Below, one piece after another: positions 1-7,786 of a stretch of DNA of 64,000 bases. Within the stretch, counting starts at the first letter, position 1. Each line of letters starts with the position of its first letter. The stretch comes from an uncultured Spirochaetota bacterium. Its GTDB lineage: Bacteria; Spirochaetota; Brachyspiria; Brachyspirales; Brachyspiraceae. The notes under the pieces are model-generated. The model had not been told where the DNA came from. It was given only the letters and a program-made list of their open reading frames with translations, and made no database searches. Position numbers and translations under genes: made by a program. Where the stretch lies: contig CALXQJ010000001.1 of assembly GCA_944390575.1 (NCBI GenBank), positions 62,001 to 126,000 on the forward strand, written 5' to 3'.

Positions 1-127
1 CAAGTTCTATGCCATCATCTGTTTCTATAACACATCTATCCTTTATATTTAAATTATCTATATGTAAATGCTCAAATTTAGCTATATTGTTATCTCTAAA
101 TTTAACATTAGCTATATTTTTTATCAT
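1..127 (-). CDS. PSP1-domain protein (YaaT-like), partial, N-terminal end only
   Basis: This is the first 42 codons of a gene that runs off the left edge of the window. It starts at an ATG (127-125) with a GGAG ribosome binding site seven bases upstream. The translation opens MIKNIANVKFRDNNIAKF and continues to a VIETDDGIEL segment. That fits the start of PSP1-domain proteins such as Bacillus YaaT, where a V-x-F-R strand is followed by a C/V-V-I-E-T-x-x-G-x-E strand. YaaT-type proteins are cytoplasmic partners in RNA processing and phosphorelay complexes in Firmicutes; the role in spirochaetes is not settled. The family call rests on a short stretch, so a neighbouring fold is possible. Confidence 0.6.
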   Translation of the reverse strand, partial: MIKNIANVKFRDNNIAKFEHLHIDNLNIKDRCVIETDDGIEL

Positions 128-275
128 TATTATTATTCTCCAAGAAAATAATTAAAAATAACTCTTTATTATTTTGACTTCTATTCTATTTTAAGTCTGT
201 ATAATTGCAAGTACATTTTTTGTATATTGTAAATTTTACTTTGATATTATAAAATCATATCTATAAATAATATTT

Positions 276-899
276 ATGAAGCATATAATTTTATTATTGA
301 TATTATTTTTCACATTTTCTTGTGTGACTATACCTCAGTCTGATCTTACTACTGATGAATCTAAAATATGGATTAATAAAGTAAAAAATAAGTATAGCAT
401 TGATCCTTTAGAAAATGTATATAGATTTAAAAATAATGGTGATATTGATATTTTTATTTATGGGTATAAAGAACCTATTAAGTATATATTATATAAAGTA
501 GAAAATAATATTGCTTTCTATTATAGAATATTATCAGTTAAAAATTTTGTAATTAATAATATTCCAGCATTTAATTTATATAACTTAGATGTAGTTAATA
601 ATACTTATGACTTATTAGATAAACAAATAGATTTTGCTTCTATTAAAAATTTTAAAGATAAAGATATATCTATTATTACAGCATTTGAAGTTAGAGATAA
701 TGATCTTTATATTATTGTTGCTAAAAATGAAAATTATACTAATAAAGTGAATATGTGGAGAGAAAATAATGGATATATAGGGATGAATACTAATTGGAGA
801 CCATATAATAATGCCAATTGGTATGAGTATCCTCTTCCTACTGCTGAAGACTTAAACTTAAATGTTAAGTATAAAATTAATAAATTGTATGATATGTAG
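276..899 (+). CDS. Putative lipoprotein of unknown function
   Basis: This is a 207-residue protein with a classic lipoprotein signal: MKHI, a hydrophobic stretch of about ten residues, then FTFSC with the acylated Cys at residue 16. The mature part is rich in Asn, Tyr, Ile and Asp and has no recognised domain. Many short beta-strand-like alternations and a Trp-rich patch near residues 160-180 (MWRENNGY, NTNWRPYNNANWYEY) suggest a folded periplasmic or surface domain. It stands alone between a divergent PSP1 gene and the haemolysin-III gene. The signal is clear; the function is unknown. Confidence 0.75.
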   Translation: MKHIILLLILFFTFSCVTIPQSDLTTDESKIWINKVKNKYSIDPLENVYRFKNNGDIDIFIYGYKEPIKYILYKVENNIAFYYRILSVKNFVINNIPAFNLYNLDVVNNTYDLLDKQIDFASIKNFKDKDISIITAFEVRDNDLYIIVAKNENYTNKVNMWRENNGYIGMNTNWRPYNNANWYEYPLPTAEDLNLNVKYKINKLYDM

Positions 900-1021
900 T
901 ATAGTATACTATCAGTAGTTATAATTAGCTATCTATATTTTATATAAATAGTTATTCTTAATGATTATAAAAAATATAAATTATATTATCCTCTTTTATA
1001 TAAAATATTAAAGGGGTGATT

Positions 1022-1669
1022 ATGAACGTATCGAGTAATAAGGTTTATATAGGAGAGCTTTATTCTGCAATATCACATAGTGTTGGTGCTTTATTAGGAA
1101 TTGCTGGACTTGTTTTAATGATTATTAGAGTTGATAATAGCTTAAGTATAATAGCTTCTATTGTATATGGGGTAGGTATTATATTACTTTATAGTAGTAG
1201 TTCTATATATCATTTTTTTCCATCTGGAAGAGTTAAGAAATTTTTTAGAAAGTTAGATCATATGAGTATATACATATTTATTGCTGCTACATATACACCT
1301 CTTTGTATTTGTGCATTACCTAAAAGTATTGGTATATCTATATTATCTATTATATGGTTTTGTGCTTTATTTGGAGTAATATCTAATATTAGTTCTACTC
1401 ATAAAAATAGGGTATTAGCAAGTATTATATATGTTCTTATGGGTTGGATAATTATATTTGCTTTTAAACCACTTATAAGTATTTTTAGTATAAATGTTCT
1501 TATCTGGCTTTTAGGTGGTGGTATTTTTTATACTATAGGAGCATTTTTATATGCCTTTGGTAAGAAGTATAATAAAAGAACAGAACAATTTACTCATGAT
1601 ATATTTCATATCTTTGTTCTTATAGGTTCATTCTGCCATTTTTGGTTTATATATAATTATGTTGTTTAA
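1022..1669 (+). CDS. Haemolysin III / PAQR family integral membrane protein
   Basis: This 215-residue, seven-helix membrane protein belongs to the HlyIII (YqfA/TrhA) branch of the PAQR superfamily. Family marks are an N-terminal ELYSAISHSVG, then SSSIYHFFP and KLDHMSIYIFIAATYTPLC in the middle, and a C-terminal HDIFHIFVLIGSFCHFW. The conserved His and Asp residues form the presumed metal site. The preferred start is ATG 1022, because AAGGGG at 1011-1016 lies five bases before it; an in-frame GTG at 1016 falls inside that site. The haemolysin name is historical: homologues act in membrane lipid or energy homeostasis, and toxicity should not be assumed. An AT-only hairpin follows the stop codon. 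Confidence 0.9.
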   Translation: MNVSSNKVYIGELYSAISHSVGALLGIAGLVLMIIRVDNSLSIIASIVYGVGIILLYSSSSIYHFFPSGRVKKFFRKLDHMSIYIFIAATYTPLCICALPKSIGISILSIIWFCALFGVISNISSTHKNRVLASIIYVLMGWIIIFAFKPLISIFSINVLIWLLGGGIFYTIGAFLYAFGKKYNKRTEQFTHDIFHIFVLIGSFCHFWFIYNYVV

Positions 1670-1681
1670 TATTAAATTAAA

Positions 1682-1716
1682 ATATACTATTAATAATTTA
1701 TTTATTAATAGTATAT
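1682..1716 (+). terminator. Perfect AT-only hairpin after the haemolysin-III gene
   Basis: A 15-bp perfect inverted repeat (arms 1682-1696 and 1702-1716, loop of five) starts 13 bases after the stop codon at 1669. It contains a single G-C pair. There is no U tract directly after it, so it could be a weak terminator or an mRNA-end stabiliser rather than a strong intrinsic terminator. Confidence 0.55.
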
Positions 1717-1720
1717 AAAT

Positions 1721-1758
1721 AAAAAAGACTATCCAAATTAATAGATAGCCTTTTTTTA
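1721..1758 (-). terminator. Intrinsic terminator of the tRNA-Lys/tRNA-Glu unit
   Basis: Read on the - strand, GGCTATC and GATAGTC pair over seven bases with one G-U wobble, extended by A/U pairs and followed by a TTTTTT run. Read on the + strand, the wobble becomes an A-C mismatch, so the element favours - strand transcripts leaving the two tRNA genes. Confidence 0.75.
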
Positions 1759-1765
1759 TTTTATG

Positions 1766-1839
1766 AACCGGTGACGGGTTTCGAACCCGCGAATGCAGGA
1801 ATGAAAATCCTGTGTGTTAAACCTCTTCACCACACCGGC
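1766..1839 (-). tRNA. tRNA-Glu (anticodon UUC)
   Basis: A full cloverleaf can be drawn on the - strand: acceptor GCCGGTG with CACCGGT, a D arm GTG...CAC, an anticodon stem CAGGA/TCCTG around loop TTTTCAT (anticodon TTC), and a T arm GCGGG-TTCGAAA-CCCGT. The first acceptor pair is a G-U wobble and no CCA is encoded. It lies 29 bases downstream of tRNA-Lys in the same transcript. Confidence 0.93.
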
Positions 1840-1868
1840 ATTTATAGGTATTATATTAAAGACCTATG

Positions 1869-1941
1869 TGAGCCAAGAAGGGCTCGAACCTTCGACAACC
1901 GCCTTAAAAGGGCGATGCTCTACCGACTGAGCTATTGGCCC
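1869..1941 (-). tRNA. tRNA-Lys (anticodon UUU)
   Basis: The - strand cloverleaf has acceptor GGGCCAA with TTGGCTC, D arm GCTC...GAGC, anticodon stem TCGCC/GGCGG around loop CTTTTAA (anticodon TTT), T arm GAAGG-TTCGAGC-CCTTC and discriminator A. No CCA is encoded. It is the first gene of a two-tRNA unit with tRNA-Glu. Confidence 0.95.
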
Positions 1942-1980
1942 GTTTGATTAAGAAATCTCTTTCTCATCAAGTGTTATATT

Positions 1981-2009
1981 ATAATATAATAATTCTAAAA
2001 AAATGTCAA
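1981..2009 (-). promoter_or_regulatory. Sigma-70-type promoter of the tRNA-Lys/tRNA-Glu unit
   Basis: On the - strand there is TTGACA (2009-2004), a 17-base spacer and TATTAT (1986-1981). The predicted start is about 1974, roughly 33 bases before the mature tRNA-Lys 5' end. Confidence 0.75.
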
Positions 2010-2028
2010 CTAAAAAATAGAATTTTTT

Positions 2029-2550
2029 TTATTTTTTATACTTATTTCTAAGTTCTTTTAAGTCTCTTTTTAATCTTCTTTTTTGATGTGCTTCTAATCT
2101 GTCTATAAATAGTATACCGTTAGTGTGATCTATTTCATGTTGTAATACTTTAGCTACATAGTCGTATGCATTCATTTCTTTATTATTGCCTTCTGTGTCC
2201 ATATATTTTACTTTTATATGAGTAAATCTTGCTACATCATCACGTATATTAGGGATAGAAAGACAACCTTCTTCTAAAATTTCCATTTCTTCATTATGCC
2301 AAGTTATTTCTGGGTTAATTAATGCCATTTTAAAATCTGGTTTTTTATCATCATCCCAATCAGGAACTGAAATAACAATAACTCTTTTCATTACTCCAAT
2401 TTGTACGGCAGCAAGACCAACTCCTCTCGCACTATACATAGTTTCAAACATATCATCTATTAAAGTTTTTATTTCATCATCTACAGAAGCAACAATATCA
2501 GATTCTTGTTTTAATCTTTCATCTCCATATATTACTAAATCTCTAATCAT
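2029..2550 (-). CDS. def: Peptide deformylase
   Basis: This 173-residue cytoplasmic metalloenzyme removes the formyl group from the N-terminal Met of new proteins. All three family motifs are present: GVGLAAVQIG (residues 43-52), EGCLS (94-98, metal ligand Cys96) and QHEIDH (137-142, ligands His138 and His142, catalytic Glu139). The length is normal for the family. It starts at ATG 2550 behind an AAGGT site. Its promoter lies back to back with that of the ABC ATPase gene, so the two units diverge. The usual partner fmt is not in this window. Confidence 0.97.
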   Translation of the reverse strand: MIRDLVIYGDERLKQESDIVASVDDEIKTLIDDMFETMYSARGVGLAAVQIGVMKRVIVISVPDWDDDKKPDFKMALINPEITWHNEEMEILEEGCLSIPNIRDDVARFTHIKVKYMDTEGNNKEMNAYDYVAKVLQHEIDHTNGILFIDRLEAHQKRRLKRDLKELRNKYKK

Positions 2551-2582
2551 TGAATTATTACCTTTTATTAAATTTAGTTTTT

Positions 2583-2611
2583 ATAATATTAAATTTTTTA
2601 TTTATAGTCAA
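2583..2611 (-). promoter_or_regulatory. Promoter of def
   Basis: On the - strand: TTGACT (2611-2606), a 17-base spacer, TATTAT (2588-2583). Its -35 box is only 15 bases from the -35 box of the divergent promoter at 2627. Confidence 0.7.
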
Positions 2612-2626
2612 GTTAATTTTATATTA

Positions 2627-2655
2627 TTGACAATGTTAATAAAAGTTTATATACT
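2627..2655 (+). promoter_or_regulatory. Promoter of the ABC ATPase-dxr-yjbQ-galM operon
   Basis: A consensus TTGACA (2627-2632) is followed by a 17-base spacer and TATACT (2650-2655). The site overlaps what looks like an upstream extension of the ATPase reading frame, which argues that translation starts downstream at 2687. Confidence 0.8.
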
Positions 2656-2686
2656 TTGTTTTATAAGTTTATCTGAGGTAATTATA

Positions 2687-3772
2687 TTGTCTAGTATTAG
2701 ATTAGAAAATATCAAAAAGAATTATAACAATATAGAAGTTATAAAAGACTTTAATTTAGATATAGAAGATAAAGAATTTTTGGTTTTAGTTGGTCCTTCT
2801 GGTTGTGGTAAATCTACTACTTTACGTATGATAGCTGGGCTTGAAGAGGCTACATCGGGAAATATTTATATAGATAATAGATTAGTTAATAATGTACTTC
2901 CTAAGGATAGAGACATAGCTTTTGTTTTTCAAAATTATGCACTATATCCACATATGAATGTTTATAAGAATATGTCTTTTGCTCTTGAGATTAGAAAGAT
3001 TCCAAAAGAAGAAATAAGAAAAAGAGTAGAAGAGGTAGCAAGTATATTAGATATATCATCACTACTTAATAGAAAACCAAAAGAATTATCAGGTGGACAA
3101 AGACAAAGAGTTGCATTAGGACGTGCTATGGTACGTAATCCTTCTGTTTTTTTGCTTGATGAACCCTTATCAAACCTTGATGCAAAATTAAGAGTACAAA
3201 TGCGTACAGAAATTATAAAGCTTCATAAAAAACTTCAAACTACATTTATATATGTTACACATGATCAGGTTGAGGCTATGACTATGGGTAGTAGAATAGT
3301 GGTTATGAAAGATGGTGAAATAATGCAAGCTTCTGATTCTAAAACTATTTATAATAAGCCTAATAATATTTTTGTAGCGAGTTTTATAGGTGTTCCGCAG
3401 ATGAATTTTATTAATACTAAGCTTAAAAAGGATGATAGGTTTTATTTTGAGTTTTGTGATAATAAAATATATATAGATTATAATAATATAGATAATAAGT
3501 ATATTGATAAAGAAGTTATTATAGGTATACGTCCTGAGAATATATTTGTAAGTAGAGAAAAAATAAATGATCTTAGTATAGAAGCATATATTGATGTTGT
3601 AGAGATGGCTGGTTCTGAAAGCTATATTTATCTTAATATAAATAATATTCAAATTATCGTAAAAACATATTCTGTAGAAGATTTTAAAATAGATGATAAA
3701 GTATATATTAGTTTTGATAATAGTAGAGTACATATTTTTGATAGAGATACAGAAAAGAATATAATGATTTAA
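2687..3772 (+). CDS. Sugar-type ABC transporter ATP-binding protein (MalK/UgpC/MsmX class)
   Basis: This 361-residue cytoplasmic ATPase powers carbohydrate uptake by binding a permease pair. It has Walker [10 protein letters not shown] (residues 36-44), a Q-loop FQNYALYPHM, the signature LSGGQRQR, Walker B FLLDEPLSNLD, the switch THDQ and a C-terminal TOBE regulatory domain of about 120 residues. Translation is placed at TTG 2687 with GAGG at 2675-2678; the longer frame to 2627 starts inside the promoter. No permease or binding protein is adjacent, so it may be a shared ATPase serving several transporters, as MsmX does in Bacillus. It is followed 16 bases later by dxr. Confidence 0.9.
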   Translation: MSSIRLENIKKNYNNIEVIKDFNLDIEDKEFLVLVGPSGCGKSTTLRMIAGLEEATSGNIYIDNRLVNNVLPKDRDIAFVFQNYALYPHMNVYKNMSFALEIRKIPKEEIRKRVEEVASILDISSLLNRKPKELSGGQRQRVALGRAMVRNPSVFLLDEPLSNLDAKLRVQMRTEIIKLHKKLQTTFIYVTHDQVEAMTMGSRIVVMKDGEIMQASDSKTIYNKPNNIFVASFIGVPQMNFINTKLKKDDRFYFEFCDNKIYIDYNNIDNKYIDKEVIIGIRPENIFVSREKINDLSIEAYIDVVEMAGSESYIYLNINNIQIIVKTYSVEDFKIDDKVYISFDNSRVHIFDRDTEKNIMI

Positions 3773-3788
3773 GAAATGGAGATTATAA

Positions 3789-4940
3789 ATGAAAAAGAAA
3801 GTTCTAATATTAGGTTCTACTGGTTCTATAGGTGTTAATACTTGTTCTGTTATTCGAGAGTTTTCAAATGATTTTGAAATAGTTGGACTTTCTACAAATA
3901 CTAAAATTGATGAACTTTTAAATCAAATAAAAGAGTTTAAGCCTAAATATGTACATATTACAGATAAAGATGCTTTATTAGATATAAAAAATAAAAATAT
4001 AGATGATACAATTATTTATAATGATAGTATATCAAATTTTGTAAGAGATATTGATTTTGATATATTAGTAAATGCACTTGTTGGATATTCTGGTTTTTTA
4101 CCTACAATAGAAGCTATAAAAAAATCTAAAATTATAGCACTTGCAAATAAAGAAACACTTGTAGTAGGTGGTGAAATTATTAATAACTTATTAAAAGAAT
4201 ATAATTCAAGCTTAATACCAATAGATAGTGAACATTCTGCAATATTTCAGATATTAAAACATTTTGACTCTACAAATAATTATAAATCAGTAGAAAAATT
4301 AATTTTAACAGCTTCAGGTGGTCCATTTTTTAAAACTTCTATAGAAGATTTTTCTAAAATTACAGTAGAAGAAGCATTAAAACATCCTACTTGGTCAATG
4401 GGGAGTAAAATAACAATAGATAGTGCCACTATGATGAATAAAGGTTTTGAAGTTATAGAAGCACATTATTTATTTAATATGCCTTATGAAAAAATAGAGA
4501 CTATAATTCATCCACAAAGTTTAATACATTCTATGGTAGAGTTTATAGATGGTGAGATATATGCCCAGATTGGAAAAAATGATATGCGTCTACCAATACA
4601 ACATGCCTTAACTTTTCCTGAGATAAGAAATACTCCATTTGAAAAATTAAAATTATATGAGCACTCTGAACTTAATTTCTATAAAATGGATTTTGATAAA
4701 TTTGTTATGCTTAAATATGCTTATGAATGTGGTAATAAAGGTGGTCTTTATCCTTGTTTACTTAATGCTGTTAATGAGATTTGTGTCTACTCTTTTTTAA
4801 GTAAAAAAATAAAGTTTACAGATATTTTTACTATAGTTAGAGAAGCTATTAATATAAATATAGATTTAAGTTTAACTATAGAAAATATTATAAAAATGGA
4901 TAAATTAGTGAGAGAAGAGACTATTAAAAAAATAGGATAG
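3789..4940 (+). CDS. dxr: 1-deoxy-D-xylulose 5-phosphate reductoisomerase
   Basis: This 383-residue NADPH enzyme converts DXP to 2-C-methyl-D-erythritol 4-phosphate, the committed step of the MEP isoprenoid pathway. The N-terminal NADPH loop GSTGSIG, then ANKETLVVGGE, DSEHSAIFQ (metal and substrate site), SGGPF, HPTWSMGSKITIDSATMMNKG (shown in parts: HPTWSMG, SATMMNKG) and EVIEAH are all present. The length is standard. A GGAG site precedes ATG 3789. It is the second gene of a four-gene operon; other MEP genes are not in the window. Confidence 0.97.
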   Translation: MKKKVLILGSTGSIGVNTCSVIREFSNDFEIVGLSTNTKIDELLNQIKEFKPKYVHITDKDALLDIKNKNIDDTIIYNDSISNFVRDIDFDILVNALVGYSGFLPTIEAIKKSKIIALANKETLVVGGEIINNLLKEYNSSLIPIDSEHSAIFQILKHFDSTNNYKSVEKLILTASGGPFFKTSIEDFSKITVEEALKHPTWSMGSKITIDSATMMNKGFEVIEAHYLFNMPYEKIETIIHPQSLIHSMVEFIDGEIYAQIGKNDMRLPIQHALTFPEIRNTPFEKLKLYEHSELNFYKMDFDKFVMLKYAYECGNKGGLYPCLLNAVNEICVYSFLSKKIKFTDIFTIVREAININIDLSLTIENIIKMDKLVREETIKKIG

Positions 4941-4948
4941 GTCTTAAT

Positions 4949-5344
4949 ATGCATACAATCAATATAAAAACAAATGAAAGAATAGATATAGTAGATATAA
5001 CAGCCGATGTACAAAATTGTATAAATAAAGAGAATGTAGTAAATGGAATAGCTACTATATTTGTGCCTCATACAACGGCTGGGGTGGGTATTAATGAGAA
5101 TGCTGATCCTGATGTTGTTTATGATATGAAAAAAGCTTTTAATAAGTTAGTACCACAGTTTGATAATTACAGACATGCTGAAGGAAACTCTCAAGCACAT
5201 TTATTATCATCACTTGTATCTCCGAGTATTACTGTTATTATAGAAAATGGTAAAATAGTTCTTGGTACTTGGCAGGATATTTACTTTTTTGAATTTGATG
5301 GTGCTAGAAATAGAAAAGTTTATGTGCAAATTATATCTAAATAA
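4949..5344 (+). CDS. YjbQ/UPF0047 family protein
   Basis: This 131-residue protein is a full-length member of the YjbQ family. Recognisable blocks are FVPHTTAGVGINENADPDV, RHAEGNSQAHLLSSL and LGTWQDIYFFEFDGARNRK. The His and Glu residues in the first two blocks form a conserved pocket. Some family members have weak thiamine phosphate synthase activity, but the physiological role is not established. It starts eight bases after dxr, and galM follows closely, so it is part of the same operon. Confidence 0.92.
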   Translation: MHTINIKTNERIDIVDITADVQNCINKENVVNGIATIFVPHTTAGVGINENADPDVVYDMKKAFNKLVPQFDNYRHAEGNSQAHLLSSLVSPSITVIIENGKIVLGTWQDIYFFEFDGARNRKVYVQIISK

Positions 5345-5361
5345 CTTTTATAGGAATGAAT

Positions 5362-6369
5362 ATGTTTGATATTATAAAAAAAGATTTTGGTAAGAATTCA
5401 CTACTTTATACTATATCTAATAAAAATGGCTTTAAGGTTATGCTTGCTGATGTTGGAGCTTCTATTACTGGTATTTATTTTCCTGATAAATTTGGAAATA
5501 GTATCGAAGTGGCTTTTGGTTCTGATAATATAGATTTTTATAGTGCAAAGTTTAAAAATGGACATATGGGTGCTACTACTGGTAGAGTTGCTGGAAGAAC
5601 TATAGGGGCTAAATTTTTAATAGATAATATAGAATATAGACTTACTGCAAATAAAGGAGAAGATCATACACATGGAGGTGTAGATGGTCTTTCTTATGTA
5701 TTTTATTCTTCTAATATAATAGATAATAATATAATTGAATTTTCTTATTTATCTAAAGATGGAGAAGAGGGATATCCTGGAAATTTAGATTTAAAGGTAA
5801 TATATACTATAACAGAAGATAACGCACTTATTATAGACTATTATGCCACTACAGATAAAAAAACACCAGTTAATATTATGAATCACTCTTATTTTAATTT
5901 AAATGGTTCTGGAAAAATTAATAATCATAAAATATTTATAGATGCAAAATATTACCTTGCAGAAGATGAGAACGGTATAACTACAGGAGAAATAAAGAAA
6001 ACAGAAAATACAATATATGATTTTTCTTCACTAAAATATATAAATGATGCTATAGAAAAAAATAATGGTATTGATAATTGCTATATTTTTAGTTCTAATG
6101 ATATAACTAAAAAGAGAGTAGAAGTTATATCAGAAGAAAGCGGTATAGGATTAGAAGTATATACTACAAAACCTTCTATTTTATTTTATACAGCTAATCA
6201 CTTAAATAACTTGGAAGTTAGAGGTCAAAAACTTAATTCTTTTGAAGCATTTTGCTTGGAAGCACAGTATTTTTCTTCAGCTCTTAATTATAATCATTTT
6301 CCAAGTATAATTTTAGATGTTAATGAAGAATATAGTCATAGAACAATTTATAAGTTCTTTAATTTTTAA
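5362..6369 (+). CDS. galM: Aldose 1-epimerase (galactose mutarotase)
   Basis: This 335-residue cytoplasmic enzyme interconverts alpha and beta anomers of hexoses, feeding the Leloir pathway. Family residues are visible: NGHMGATTGRVAGR, the catalytic His segment THGGVDGLSY, NIMNHSYFNLNG, and a late catalytic Glu in FEAFCLEAQYF. The start at ATG 5362 is chosen over ATG 5356 because AGGA at 5352-5355 touches 5356 directly but is six bases from 5362. It is the last gene of the ATPase-dxr-yjbQ-galM operon. Its link with a sugar ABC ATPase fits a carbohydrate uptake role for that operon. Confidence 0.93.
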   Translation: MFDIIKKDFGKNSLLYTISNKNGFKVMLADVGASITGIYFPDKFGNSIEVAFGSDNIDFYSAKFKNGHMGATTGRVAGRTIGAKFLIDNIEYRLTANKGEDHTHGGVDGLSYVFYSSNIIDNNIIEFSYLSKDGEEGYPGNLDLKVIYTITEDNALIIDYYATTDKKTPVNIMNHSYFNLNGSGKINNHKIFIDAKYYLAEDENGITTGEIKKTENTIYDFSSLKYINDAIEKNNGIDNCYIFSSNDITKKRVEVISEESGIGLEVYTTKPSILFYTANHLNNLEVRGQKLNSFEAFCLEAQYFSSALNYNHFPSIILDVNEEYSHRTIYKFFNF

Positions 6370-6376
6370 AAAATAA

Positions 6377-7060
6377 TTAATTGTTTTTATAAAAGCTTAT
6401 AAAATATCCAAACTGTATTCCAATATCAAGACCAGACATAGGTGATTTATTTATCATATTTTCACTAAGATAATTATTAGGTTTTATTGATATAGGAAAA
6501 TCATAATTAACATAAGCACCTAATAATAGATAATTTAAAATGCTAAAATCTAAAGTTAGTTTAAGATAAGGTATGACTACATGATCAAATATATCATTCA
6601 TATCACCATAACTTAAAAAATATCTATTTCTCTCAGTTAATCCTTCTTTAGAATAATATCCCATAGTAGGAATTTTAGCTCCACCGCCAACACCTATAGA
6701 AAAAAATGATAGATGAAATCGAGTTAAAATACCTACTAAGAAATTTTCAAATTGATATGATTCTACAATCCTACTATTATATTCTTGAGTTTCATATTTA
6801 AACTCATAAGAATCATGATAATATCCCAAATCTAAAAGCACTGAATATGCTAATATATTATTAAGACTATGCTTTAATCCTATATTAAATGTAAATCCTG
6901 TATCAAAATTTCTAAACTCCTCAGGAAAAATCTTATTAGCTGTTGTAGTAGAACCACTTAATCCAAATAGACTCGTAAACCCGAGGTATAATCCCATTTT
7001 AGGAAATAAATTTGCATATAATGAACATATTAAGATACTAATAAGTAGTGCTTTTTTCAT
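6377..7060 (-). CDS. Putative outer-membrane beta-barrel-like protein
   Basis: This 227-residue protein has a cleavable signal (MKKALLISILICSLYANLFPK). The mature part alternates Gly/aromatic and polar residues (MGLYLGFTSLFGLSGS, SFFSIGVGGGAKI, GLDIGIQFGYFISFYKNN), a pattern typical of small outer-membrane beta-barrels. The protein ends near an aromatic, as barrels often do. I recognise no named family. It is a single gene convergent with galM, with its stop seven bases from that of galM. Confidence 0.65.
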   Translation of the reverse strand: MKKALLISILICSLYANLFPKMGLYLGFTSLFGLSGSTTTANKIFPEEFRNFDTGFTFNIGLKHSLNNILAYSVLLDLGYYHDSYEFKYETQEYNSRIVESYQFENFLVGILTRFHLSFFSIGVGGGAKIPTMGYYSKEGLTERNRYFLSYGDMNDIFDHVVIPYLKLTLDFSILNYLLLGAYVNYDFPISIKPNNYLSENMINKSPMSGLDIGIQFGYFISFYKNN

Positions 7061-7138
7061 ATTAAGAAATACCTATATTAAATATTATATATCAAGTCTA
7101 TGATATTATACTTAAAAAGTCAATTAAAATCATAAACT

Positions 7139-7747
7139 TTAAAAGCTATTTAAAGTAGTTTTTATAGCTATTTCTAATGCTTTTGAAGTAGTAGTTTGCT
7201 CCATAGAAGCAGTATTTTTTTTATCTAAAACTTGAATAGGTAAATATGGTACATGTATAAAACCTGATTTTATATTAAGCTTATTTTCTTTTATATAATG
7301 TAAAGTTGAATACATTATATGATTACATACATAAGTACCTGCTGTATTTGAAACAGAAGCTGGTATAATAGCTTTTTTAATATTTTCTACTATATCTTTA
7401 ATAGGAAGTGTAGAAAAATAAGCACCATTACCATTTTCTACTATAGGTTTGTCTATAGGTTTATTTCCTTCATTATCTTCTATTTTAGCATCATCTATAT
7501 TTATAGCTACTCTTTCTATAGTAATATCAGTTCTATTTCCTGCTTCACCTACAGATATAACTATATCTGGATTATGAGTTTTTATATTTTCTATTAGAAG
7601 TTTAGATGATTTACTAAATACAGTAGGTAATTGTAATTTTACTACAGAGTGTCCATCTATTTCATCTGGTAGTATTCTAACAGCTTCCCAAGATGGATTT
7701 ATATTTTCCTTATTAAACGGTTCAAATCCTGTTATTAATACTTTCAT
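7139..7747 (-). CDS. pcp: Pyroglutamyl-peptidase I
   Basis: This 202-residue cytoplasmic cysteine peptidase removes N-terminal pyroglutamate (5-oxoproline) from peptides. It opens with the family motif ITGFEPFNKENINPSWEA. The catalytic triad is visible as Glu78 (TIERVAIN), Cys141 (GTYVCNHIMY) and His165 (FIHVPYLP). A common GQAG motif is GEAG here. AAGGAGA precedes ATG 7747. It is the third gene of a - strand operon after DUF969 and DUF979, 39 bases from the latter. That linkage suggests the cell imports or exports the 5-oxoproline that Pcp releases. Confidence 0.96.
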   Translation of the reverse strand: MKVLITGFEPFNKENINPSWEAVRILPDEIDGHSVVKLQLPTVFSKSSKLLIENIKTHNPDIVISVGEAGNRTDITIERVAINIDDAKIEDNEGNKPIDKPIVENGNGAYFSTLPIKDIVENIKKAIIPASVSNTAGTYVCNHIMYSTLHYIKENKLNIKSGFIHVPYLPIQVLDKKNTASMEQTTTSKALEIAIKTTLNSF

Positions 7748-7786
7748 TTTATCTCCTTAAAATATATTATTATATATATTAATAAA

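Noticed and set aside
2627-2686. A 20-codon upstream extension of the ABC ATPase
   Set aside because: It begins inside a consensus -35 box and covers the promoter; the GAGG site and family alignment favour TTG 2687.
3188-3733. A 181-codon open frame on the - strand
   Set aside because: It is antisense to the ABC ATPase, has low-complexity Ile/Tyr composition and no ribosome site; such frames arise by chance in AT-rich DNA.
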